This document shows positions 1 to 5,365 of a DNA stretch of 8,702 nucleotides, one piece after another. Numbering within the stretch: the stretch's first letter is position 1; every line of letters begins with the position of its first letter. Location: positions 1 to 8,702 of the forward strand of contig NZ_CAMLIX010000201.1 of NCBI RefSeq assembly GCF_946479975.1, in the 5' to 3' direction. The translations under genes and the position numbers were made by a program. Origin of the DNA: an uncultured Flavobacterium sp. (lineage in GTDB: Bacteria > Bacteroidota > Bacteroidia > Flavobacteriales > Flavobacteriaceae). The notes beneath the pieces were generated by a model that was not told the origin of the DNA, did not search any database, and worked only from the letters and a program-made list of their open reading frames with translations.

Positions 1-8
1 GTTGAAAC

Positions 9-64
9 CTTTGGCTAATGTTCTAAATAAATTGAGAAATGATTATATCTAAAGTTAGCCAAAG
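9..64. repeat. 10-bp perfect inverted repeat at left edge
   Basis: CTTTGGCTAA at 9-18 is the exact reverse complement of TTAGCCAAAG at 55-64, with 36 bases between the arms. The right arm overlaps the first bases of the next hairpin (61-103), so the two structures would compete. No gene can be supported in these 64 bases. The repeat could belong to the end of a neighbouring transcript beyond the window edge. Function is unknown. Confidence 0.5.
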
Positions 65-103
65 ATTAAAAGATTAAAGGAATTTTTTAATCTTTTAATC
101 TTT
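61..103. repeat. 18-bp AT-rich perfect hairpin
   Basis: Bases 61-78 pair without mismatch with 86-103 and leave a 7-base loop (79-85). Each arm is a double copy of AGATTAAA (TTTAATCT on the other side), so the structure is both a tandem and an inverted repeat. There is no T-run after the stem on either strand, which argues against a standard intrinsic terminator. It lies beyond the queA terminator, between transcription units. It may be an intergenic repeat element or a transcript-end protector; the role is inferred only. Confidence 0.65.
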
Positions 104-149
104 TGACAATAATTTCTTGCTAGCTGTTCGGTAAATTTCACAACGAACG

Positions 150-177
150 TGAAACCTGAAACCTGAAACTTTAAACC
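150..177 (+). repeat. heptad tandem repeat, TGAAACC x4
   Basis: Four consecutive 7-base units are TGAAACC (150-156), TGAAACC (157-163), TGAAACT (164-170) and TTAAACC (171-177). The array ends a few bases before the A-run that forms the U-tract of the queA terminator. A second heptad array of unrelated sequence lies at 2928-3027, so the 7-base period recurs in this window. No coding use is apparent. Confidence 0.7.
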
Positions 178-180
178 ATT

Positions 181-220
181 AAAAAACAGAAAACCCGACA
201 GGTCTTAAAACTTGTCGGGT
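181..220 (-). terminator. intrinsic terminator of queA
   Basis: On the minus strand, starting 22 bases after the queA stop codon, an 11-bp stem forms between 220-210 and 203-193 (ACCCGACAAGT with ACCTGTCGGGT, one G-T pair) around a short AT loop. It is followed by TTTT, CTG and TTTTTT at 193-181. GC-rich stem plus U-tract fits factor-independent termination. The stem is a diverged copy of the perfect palindrome at 1531-1563. Confidence 0.8.
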
Positions 221-242
221 CTCTTTATAAGATAAACTATAA

Positions 243-1292
243 TTATAGAATTAACATAGCGTCTCCGTAAGAATAGAATTTGTATCCTTCTTTGATAGCT
301 TCGTCATATGCTTTTTTCATTAAATCGTGTCCACAGAAAGCAGAAATCATCATTAATAATGTTGATTTTGGTGTGTGGAAGTTTGTAATCATACAGTTTG
401 CAATACTAAAATCGTGAGGAGGAAAAATAAATTTATTTGTCCAACCTTCATAAGGATTTAAAGTATTAGCAGAAGAAACTGAACTTTCAATTGCACGCAT
501 AGAAGTTGTTCCTACTGCACAAATGCGTTTTTTCTTTGCTTTTGCATCGTTTACGATATCACAAGCTTCTTGATTGATGATCAACTCCTCAGAATCCATT
601 TTGTGTTTAGACAAATCTTCAACCTCAACTGGATTAAAAGTTCCTAAACCAACGTGTAAAGTTACTTCAGCAAAATTTACTCCTTTGATTTCTAATTTTT
701 TCAAAAGGTGTTTAGAAAAGTGCAAACCAGCAGTTGGCGCCGCTACAGCTCCTTCTTCTTTTGCATAAATAGTTTGATATCTTTCAGCATCTTCAGCAGT
801 AACTTCTCTGTTGATGTATTTAGGAATTGGAGTTTCTCCAAGTTCTGTCAATTTGTTTCTGAATTCTTCATAAGAACCATCGTATAAGAAACGTAAAGTT
901 CTACCACGAGATGTTGTATTGTCAATTACCTCAGCAACTAAAGAATCGTCATCACCAAAATAAAGTTTATTACCAATACGGATTTTTCTAGCTGGATCAA
1001 CTAAAACATCCCAAAGGCGTTGCTCAGAATTTAATTCTCTTAATAAGAAAACCTCAATTCTTGCTCCTGTTTTTTCTTTGTTTCCGTACAAACGCGCAGG
1101 GAAAACTTTTGTATTGTTAAGAATTAAAACGTCTCCATCATCAAAATAGTTGATAACGTCTTTAAACATTTTATGCTCTATAGTTTGTTTTTTACGGTCA
1201 ATTACCATTAAACGAGATTCATCTCTGTTTTCTGCTGGAAATTCAGCCAAAAGTTCTTTCGGTAAATTGAAATTGAAGTGTGATAATTTCAT
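243..1292 (-). CDS. queA: tRNA preQ1(34) S-adenosylmethionine ribosyltransferase-isomerase
   Basis: QueA transfers and isomerises the ribosyl group of S-adenosylmethionine onto preQ1 at wobble position 34 of GUN-anticodon tRNAs, giving epoxyqueuosine. It is a cytoplasmic enzyme of the queuosine pathway. At 349 residues it has the usual family length. Family blocks are visible in order: [13 protein letters not shown] at 58-70, [12 protein letters not shown] at 181-192, [12 protein letters not shown] at 211-222, [10 protein letters not shown] at 261-270, [13 protein letters not shown] at 303-315 and YSYGDAMLI at 340-348. The ATG at 1292 is chosen because family homology begins at once ([11 protein letters not shown]) and a promoter lies 63 bases upstream; there is no Shine-Dalgarno, as expected for Bacteroidota. 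The gene is probably monocistronic, since it has its own promoter (1356-1387) and terminator (181-220) and is separated from aroA by a terminator. No queuosine partner gene is nearby. Confidence 0.97.
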   Translation of the reverse strand: MKLSHFNFNLPKELLAEFPAENRDESRLMVIDRKKQTIEHKMFKDVINYFDDGDVLILNNTKVFPARLYGNKEKTGARIEVFLLRELNSEQRLWDVLVDPARKIRIGNKLYFGDDDSLVAEVIDNTTSRGRTLRFLYDGSYEEFRNKLTELGETPIPKYINREVTAEDAERYQTIYAKEEGAVAAPTAGLHFSKHLLKKLEIKGVNFAEVTLHVGLGTFNPVEVEDLSKHKMDSEELIINQEACDIVNDAKAKKKRICAVGTTSMRAIESSVSSANTLNPYEGWTNKFIFPPHDFSIANCMITNFHTPKSTLLMMISAFCGHDLMKKAYDEAIKEGYKFYSYGDAMLIL

Positions 1293-1355
1293 ATTTGAAG
1301 TTAGATTTTAAAATATCAATCTTAGATTTTTTTATCTAAAATTTTAAATCGAATG

Positions 1356-1387
1356 CAAATATACGATTGTGAGATAGGCGTTGTCAA
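1356..1387 (-). promoter_or_regulatory. Bacteroidota-type promoter of queA
   Basis: The minus strand reads TTGACA at 1387-1382 and TATATTTG at 1363-1356. This matches the Bacteroidota housekeeping sigma consensus (TTG near -33, TAnnTTTG near -7), with 21 bases between the TTG and the -7 box. The predicted start of transcription lies a few bases downstream, near 1349, which gives a leader of roughly 55 bases before the queA ATG. It is the only clear match to the consensus in the spacers of this window. The start site itself is inferred. Confidence 0.72.
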
Positions 1388-1482
1388 GTGTTTTGACGTT
1401 TATTTTCAAAAGTCCTTGATTTTGTGAGGTTTTAGCAACAAATAAAAACAAAATATTTAAATTAATTTTAACTTTTTTAAAC

Positions 1483-1512
1483 CATATAAGTAATATAAGT
1501 TCATATTAAGAG
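1483..1512 (+). repeat. CATATAAGT-like array, left arm of an inverted pair
   Basis: Three adjacent 9-10 base units read CATATAAGT, AATATAAGT and TCATATTAAG. The first 14 bases (1483-1496) are the exact reverse complement of 1651-1664, and similarity continues through AGTTCAT and TAAGAG. The two arms frame the palindrome and the aroA terminator. It looks like a Flavobacterium-type intergenic repeat; this is my recollection of such spacers and has not been searched. Confidence 0.65.
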
Positions 1513-1530
1513 AGATTCCTTGTCCAGTTG

Positions 1531-1563
1531 AAACCCGACAGGTTTTTAAAACCTGTCGGGTTT
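1531..1563. repeat. perfect 33-base palindrome (REP-like or bidirectional terminator)
   Basis: AAACCCGACAGGTTTT (1531-1546) pairs without mismatch with 1548-1563 around one central T. Folded as RNA it gives a stable stem with short T/A-runs on both sides, so it can act as a back-up terminator after aroA. A diverged copy in the same orientation is at 191-222, so two copies bracket queA. The GC-rich core in an AT-rich spacer and the recurrence suggest an interspersed repeat family. Confidence 0.8.
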
Positions 1564-1579
1564 ACTTTGAGGTTCGCAT

Positions 1580-1606
1580 AAAAAAACCTCTGGTAAAAAC
1601 CAGAGG
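1580..1606 (-). terminator. intrinsic terminator of aroA
   Basis: On the minus strand the 8-bp stem CCTCTGGT / ACCAGAGG (1606-1599 with 1594-1587) closes a four-base T loop and is followed by seven T at 1586-1580. It begins 72 bases after the aroA stop codon. A further GCATA/TATGC pair (1576-1580 with 1608-1612) can extend the stem, and this would compete with the U-tract. This is a textbook factor-independent terminator for the operon ending with aroA. Confidence 0.9.
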
Positions 1607-1632
1607 CTATGCTTTATAAATCTTTTTAAGAC

Positions 1633-1664
1633 TCTTATTTAAATGAACTAATATTACTTATATG
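1633..1664 (-). repeat. CATATAAGT-like array, right arm of the inverted pair
   Basis: Read on the minus strand, this stretch begins CATATAAGTAATAT (1664-1651), identical to 1483-1496. It continues TAGTTCAT and, after a few extra bases, TAAGAG, paralleling the left arm with small differences. It lies 14 bases beyond the aroA stop codon, inside the transcribed 3' end of the aroA message. Confidence 0.65.
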
Positions 1665-1678
1665 ATTCAATAAAAAAA

Positions 1679-2908
1679 TTACAATTCTGAAATTTGAAGA
1701 TTTAAAGCTTTTAAATCGTTCCAAAAATCTGGATATGATTTTGAAACTACTTCGGCATCATCAATAATAATTGGGACTTTAATTGCCAACGGTGCAAATG
1801 CCATTGCCATTCTGTGATCATTGTAAGTTGCAATATGTACATCGTGATTAATATCGCCAGAATGCGATAAAGTCAAGCTTTCATTAGTCACAGAAATATT
1901 TGCTCCTAATTTTGTTAACTCCGTTTTTAAGGCTTCTAGTCGATCTGTTTCTTTAATTTTCAAAGTATGAAGACCTGTTAAATGACATCCAATTCCTAAA
2001 CCTAAACACGTTACCACAATTGTCTGTGCAATATCTGGTGTATTATTCAATTCAAAATTTACATCTTGGTAATTGAATCCTGCTACTTTTTCCAAAGTCA
2101 TTTTATTACCTTGGAAAGTCGTTTTTACACCCATTTTTTCATAAAGAGAAACTAATTCTGAATCTCCTTGAAGACTGTTTTCTTTGTAACTGCTCAGCGT
2201 AATTTTAGCCGAATCTGACAAAGCTACCAAACTAAAGAAATAAGACGCCGAACTCCAATCTGACTCTACAACCATTTCTTTTGTCTCAACAGCTTCTCTA
2301 GGATAAACTTTAATTACGTTTCCTTCAAAACTTGTTTTAATATCTAAATCAGCTAGTAAAGCCAATGTCATTTTGATATACGGAATTGAAGTTATTTCTC
2401 CTTCTAAAGTCAGTTCTAAACCATTATCTAATTTTGAAGCCACTAATAAAAGTGCCGAAATATATTGACTGCTTACGTTTGCTGCCAAGTTTACTTTTGA
2501 AGCTGTAACCTTTTTTCCTTTGATTCTAATTGGCGGATAACCTACTTCTTTTTCATAAGAGATTTCAACTCCTAACTGCGCCAAAGCGTCAACCAAAATT
2601 TTGATTGGGCGTTCCTGCATTCTGCTAGATCCTGTTAAAACTACTTCTCTTCCTTCATTAACAGAAAAATAGGCCGTTAAAAAACGCATTGCGGTTCCAG
2701 CGTGGTGGATATCTACAATTTCGTCATTACCAACTAATGCTTTCTGCATTACTTCGCTGTCATCTGAGTTTGAAGTATTGGCTAATGTAATATTTGGAAA
2801 CAAAGCTTTTAGTAATAATAAGCGGTTGGTTTCGCTTTTAGAACCTGTGATATTTAGTTGCGAATCATCAATAGTGAATATTGAATTCGTGCTTAATTTT
2901 AAATTCAT
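1679..2908 (-). CDS. aroA: 3-phosphoshikimate 1-carboxyvinyltransferase (EPSP synthase)
   Basis: AroA joins phosphoenolpyruvate to shikimate 3-phosphate, the sixth step of the shikimate route to chorismate, in the cytoplasm. The 409 residues are slightly shorter than the usual 420-430. Visible blocks are GSKSETNR (22-29, with Lys24, Ser25 and Arg29 binding substrate), AGTAMR (70-75, PEP/glyphosate loop), RMQERPI (96-102), NVSSQYISALL (144-154), SDWSSASYF (216-224), TPDIAQT with catalytic-type Asp292, KETDRLEALKTEL (319-331), YNDHRMAM (362-369) and VVSKSYPDF (387-395, Lys390). All expected catalytic residues are present. In the PEP loop the residue after Arg75 is Phe76, where E. coli has Pro101. 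The ATG at 2908 follows an A-run and leaves a normal N-terminus. The gene lies 134 bases after the pyrophosphohydrolase gene, with no clear promoter between, so read-through from the upstream operon is likely; a terminator follows at 1606-1580. Confidence 0.97.
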   Translation of the reverse strand: MNLKLSTNSIFTIDDSQLNITGSKSETNRLLLLKALFPNITLANTSNSDDSEVMQKALVGNDEIVDIHHAGTAMRFLTAYFSVNEGREVVLTGSSRMQERPIKILVDALAQLGVEISYEKEVGYPPIRIKGKKVTASKVNLAANVSSQYISALLLVASKLDNGLELTLEGEITSIPYIKMTLALLADLDIKTSFEGNVIKVYPREAVETKEMVVESDWSSASYFFSLVALSDSAKITLSSYKENSLQGDSELVSLYEKMGVKTTFQGNKMTLEKVAGFNYQDVNFELNNTPDIAQTIVVTCLGLGIGCHLTGLHTLKIKETDRLEALKTELTKLGANISVTNESLTLSHSGDINHDVHIATYNDHRMAMAFAPLAIKVPIIIDDAEVVSKSYPDFWNDLKALNLQISEL

Positions 2909-2921
2909 TTTTTTAATTGTA

Positions 2922-3027
2922 AGTTGTGAATTATGAATTATGAATGATTAGAAACATAATTCAGCCCTGCAATTTACCACTCCCCATTCATAATTCAAAA
3001 TTCAAAACTCATAATTCAAAACTTATG
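2922..3027. repeat. heptad-repeat hairpin element between the pyrophosphohydrolase gene and aroA
   Basis: Heptads of the ATTCATA/ATTCAAA type occupy 2986-3027 on the plus strand: ATTCATA, ATTCAAA, ATTCAAA, ACTCATA, ATTCAAA, ACTTATG. Three related heptads lie in reverse orientation at 2928-2948. Arms 2922-2946 and 2985-3009 pair over 25 bases with two mismatches, including 13 perfect pairs, around a 38-base loop. There is no U-tract after the stem on the minus strand, so it does not look like a terminator. It falls inside the likely polycistronic message just before the aroA start (2908), where it could affect message stability or aroA expression. That role is inferred. Confidence 0.7.
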
Positions 3028-3042
3028 AGTAATATTTCACAA

Positions 3043-3369
3043 TTATTTCAATTTATCATTGTTTTTGTGACGATCTTTATCCCTAACCGATTTTAAGTCC
3101 ATTTTTTTATCAAAAGCAGCTTGTAAATCAATTCCAGTTTGATTGGCCAAACATAAAACCACGAAAACAACATCTGCTAATTCTTCGCCTAAATCTTTAT
3201 TTTTATCGCTTTCTTTTTCAGATTGTTCTCCATAACGGCGTGCAATAATTCTCGCTACTTCACCAACTTCTTCCGTAAGCTGCGCCATATTTGTCAATTC
3301 GTTAAAATAACGAACTCCGTGTTCTTTTATCCAAGTGTCAACGTCTAGTTGGGCATTTTTTAAATCCAT
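3043..3369 (-). CDS. MazG-like nucleotide pyrophosphohydrolase
   Basis: This small all-alpha NTP pyrophosphohydrolase of the MazG/dCTPase type is expected to hydrolyse nucleoside triphosphates to monophosphate and pyrophosphate, cleaning the nucleotide pool in the cytoplasm. The metal-binding pattern is complete: E33-E34-x-x-E37 in LTEEVGEVARII, then E63-x-x-D66 in LGEELADVVFVV. The C-terminal block RDKDRHKNNDKL (96-107) is typical of the single-domain branch. At 108 residues it is one domain, not the two-domain MazG of E. coli, and no mazEF partner is near. The ATG at 3369 lies 3 bases after the stop of the upstream DUF3857 gene, within an A-rich stretch, which points to translational coupling. 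Substrate choice cannot be read from the sequence, so I give no gene symbol. A secreted-protein operon is an unusual place for it. Confidence 0.93.
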   Translation of the reverse strand: MDLKNAQLDVDTWIKEHGVRYFNELTNMAQLTEEVGEVARIIARRYGEQSEKESDKNKDLGEELADVVFVVLCLANQTGIDLQAAFDKKMDLKSVRDKDRHKNNDKLK

Positions 3370-3372
3370 TTT

Positions 3373-5364
3373 TTAAGCTTTTTTTAAAACAATTTTTTGG
3401 TTTTGACTAGCAATCATTTTCTGATACAGCGTTTTTAATGCACTGTAGTACTCTGCTGCAAAAATACTATTGTTGATGTCTTTAAAAAAGCTAAATTGAA
3501 TTTTGTTTCCTTCGTTTAAAACGTTTAGCGATACGTTTATCGAGTTGCCTTCCAAAGAAACTCTTAACGGAGCTGGAAGCGATTCAATCACATATCCTTC
3601 AGGAATTTCTAAATTCACAAACAATTTTTCTTGTTGCGGATATCCAAAATAAATTGCCATTTGTCTCTCTTCTTGCACAAATGGATTTTTGGAAGTTGTA
3701 TAAAACAACATTGGATTAATATAGAATTTGCCACCAATACTTTCTACAAAATTATCGGTTTCAAAACCAAAGGTTTCTACAATTGGAGCAGCGATATTTG
3801 TGATTTTATTGGTTATTTGATAATCTGAAATTTTCAACCCGCCCAATTCTTCTTCAAGTTTTTCAAGATAATTTTCTTCATTTTTATTTGAATTTTGAAC
3901 TCTAAATTTATAGGCTTGGTAATCTGTTCTTTGAATTCTGACTTTACCGTCAATTTTTCCGTTTTCGTTTAATTTTAATGTGATACTTGCATTTTCTTTT
4001 GAAGGTATTGTAGGAACTAAATTAATTTCTCTCGAGGTTCCATCGCTTTTAATCAATCTTCCTTTCCAATTTAAAACGTTTGCCGGAAGTATATCAGGCG
4101 TAGTAAGCTTTCTAGAAGCATCTAACAAAACTTGTTTACCATCGATTTCTGCAGCAACAATTAAATAATTAAATCCCGTTCTTGTTGGATATGCTGGAAC
4201 TCCATTTTCAACAGTACTAACCAAAACAGGATCTGCTTCTATTCCTGCCCATTTCAACATATTTAGCAATATCAAATTGATTTCTGCAATATTTCCTGTT
4301 TGCTCTTTATATGCTTTTTCAACACCTTTGTCTGTATAGTAGCCGTACTTTTCGTTCCAATTCATTTTATTTTGAACAAATTGAAAAATGATATTCATTC
4401 TTTCATTTGGAGAGTTAACGTTTGCTAGAATCTTTTTTACGTCTTCCAGCAAAAAACTGTTGCTATTAATTTCTTTTCCAAAACGATCATCTTTAAAAAT
4501 TGTTGAAGCAACACCTTCCCAAGAAAGAGCATAATCTTTGACAGGTTGCTCTGGCATTCGAACACGCTCCAATTCATGTTTAATAGAACCTCTGTAGTTT
4601 TCAATATTATTCACATAGGGTTCTTCTTTTAATGCAGGAATTTGTTTTCCAGAATAAAATGAATCGATCTGCTGATAGATCATGGTTTGATTTTGACCGT
4701 ATTGATTTGAAAAACTCTGACTTCCTGATGCAATTTTAGAAGTACTATCTATAGTGTTTGTACCCAACAAAAGAGCTTTATAGATATAGAACTCCGGAAA
4801 CTCGGTTTTATATTCAAAATAATTGAGCGGAATGCTGTACTGAAAATCAAAATCTGGAAACTGAACAATATTTTCTGATTTTAAGACATATTTGTATTCT
4901 ATAATCGACCCAACTTTTACATTAGGAAGTGTTATTGTTTTTTCGTTCCAGTATTCATTAATTTTTTTCTTAAAAGCTCCTTGATTTTCGAGTCTTGTTT
5001 TTACGACTTTACCATTTTCTAAATTGTAAGTTACTGTATTTGAAAAAGACAGTAAATCTTCATTTAAATTTTGATAACCAACATAATACTGCACTTTTTG
5101 ATCGGCCCATTTTAAGCCTTCTTTTTTGTATATTTTGATCTTAAATTCATAAGTGTGTACTGCCGAAAAACCATTTTTTTCATTATAAGTAAAAATGGTT
5201 TTTCCTTTCTTAAACAAAATTGCCGCTGATGCCGTAGAATCAATAGGATGTATTTTTTCTTCTAATTCAGGTACTGTCACACTTCCAAGCTCATATTTTT
5301 GAGCCTGGATATATGGATTATTCAAAAAGAAAATAAAACAAAGTATAAAGAATCTGTTCAGCAT
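3373..5364 (-). CDS. secreted DUF3857/DUF3858 protein with degenerate transglutaminase-like domain
   Basis: This is a 663-residue exported protein of unknown function. A signal peptide covers residues 1-22 (Asn/Arg, hydrophobic FFILCFIFFL, likely cut after IQAQ or IQA). Domain order: a DUF3857 region at about 55-230 (KIYKKEG 77-83, LPNVKVGSIIEYKY 146-159), a transglutaminase-like fold at about 280-440, and a DUF3858-type beta region at about 530-660 (KNPF 559-562, IPEGYVIESLP 587-597). The expected Gly-Asp-Cys is replaced by TGNIAE (356-361), with Ile359 at the Cys position; the expected His is Tyr400 in FNYL; the Asp is kept (Asp415 in LLDAS). It is therefore probably not a working transglutaminase or protease and may act by binding. 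It is a close paralogue of the upstream gene, with one base between them, and is followed after 3 bases by the pyrophosphohydrolase gene. The location is probably periplasm or outer envelope. Confidence 0.88.
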   Translation of the reverse strand: MLNRFFILCFIFFLNNPYIQAQKYELGSVTVPELEEKIHPIDSTASAAILFKKGKTIFTYNEKNGFSAVHTYEFKIKIYKKEGLKWADQKVQYYVGYQNLNEDLLSFSNTVTYNLENGKVVKTRLENQGAFKKKINEYWNEKTITLPNVKVGSIIEYKYVLKSENIVQFPDFDFQYSIPLNYFEYKTEFPEFYIYKALLLGTNTIDSTSKIASGSQSFSNQYGQNQTMIYQQIDSFYSGKQIPALKEEPYVNNIENYRGSIKHELERVRMPEQPVKDYALSWEGVASTIFKDDRFGKEINSNSFLLEDVKKILANVNSPNERMNIIFQFVQNKMNWNEKYGYYTDKGVEKAYKEQTGNIAEINLILLNMLKWAGIEADPVLVSTVENGVPAYPTRTGFNYLIVAAEIDGKQVLLDASRKLTTPDILPANVLNWKGRLIKSDGTSREINLVPTIPSKENASITLKLNENGKIDGKVRIQRTDYQAYKFRVQNSNKNEENYLEKLEEELGGLKISDYQITNKITNIAAPIVETFGFETDNFVESIGGKFYINPMLFYTTSKNPFVQEERQMAIYFGYPQQEKLFVNLEIPEGYVIESLPAPLRVSLEGNSINVSLNVLNEGNKIQFSFFKDINNSIFAAEYYSALKTLYQKMIASQNQKIVLKKA

Positions 5365-5365
5365 C

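Larger units (their letters stand above)
1293..1678. other. 386-base aroA-queA spacer, structured and non-coding
   Basis: No credible gene is present on either strand. In the direction of transcription (minus) it holds an imperfect CATATAAGT array (1664-1633), the aroA terminator (1606-1580), a perfect 33-base palindrome (1563-1531), the second CATATAAGT array in opposite orientation (1512-1483), an AT-rich stretch, the queA promoter (1387-1356) and an AT-rich queA leader. In that leader ATCTAA at 1334-1339 can pair with TTAGAT at either 1322-1327 or 1301-1306. Confidence 0.75.

Noticed and set aside
574..768. Open frame on the plus strand within queA
   Set aside because: It lies wholly antisense to a well-supported gene, has low-complexity composition and no promoter. 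The plus-strand frames at 3631-3828, 3980-4168, 7221-7514, 8028-8219 and 8150-8374 were rejected for the same reasons.
1293..1355. preQ1 riboswitch in the queA leader
   Set aside because: The leader is almost entirely A and T and lacks the C-rich tail and GC stem of preQ1 aptamers. The gene's pathway alone is not evidence.
1483..1664. Insertion sequence or classical transposon
   Set aside because: Inverted arms exist, but no transposase or target duplication is visible, so I recorded it only as an inverted repeat block.
2928..3027. CRISPR array
   Set aside because: Units are 7 bases, directly adjacent and without spacers, and no cas gene is present.
2909..3042. Separate promoter for aroA
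   Set aside because: The best candidate on the minus strand (TAAGTTTTG near 3017-3025) has one base too many in the -7 box and poorly spaced TTG partners, and it lies within low-complexity heptads.
3043..3369. Toxin-antitoxin or phage-defence role for the MazG-like gene
   Set aside because: There is no mazEF-like pair, nuclease or defence gene nearby. The EExxE/ExxD pattern and single-domain size fit ordinary nucleotide house-cleaning.
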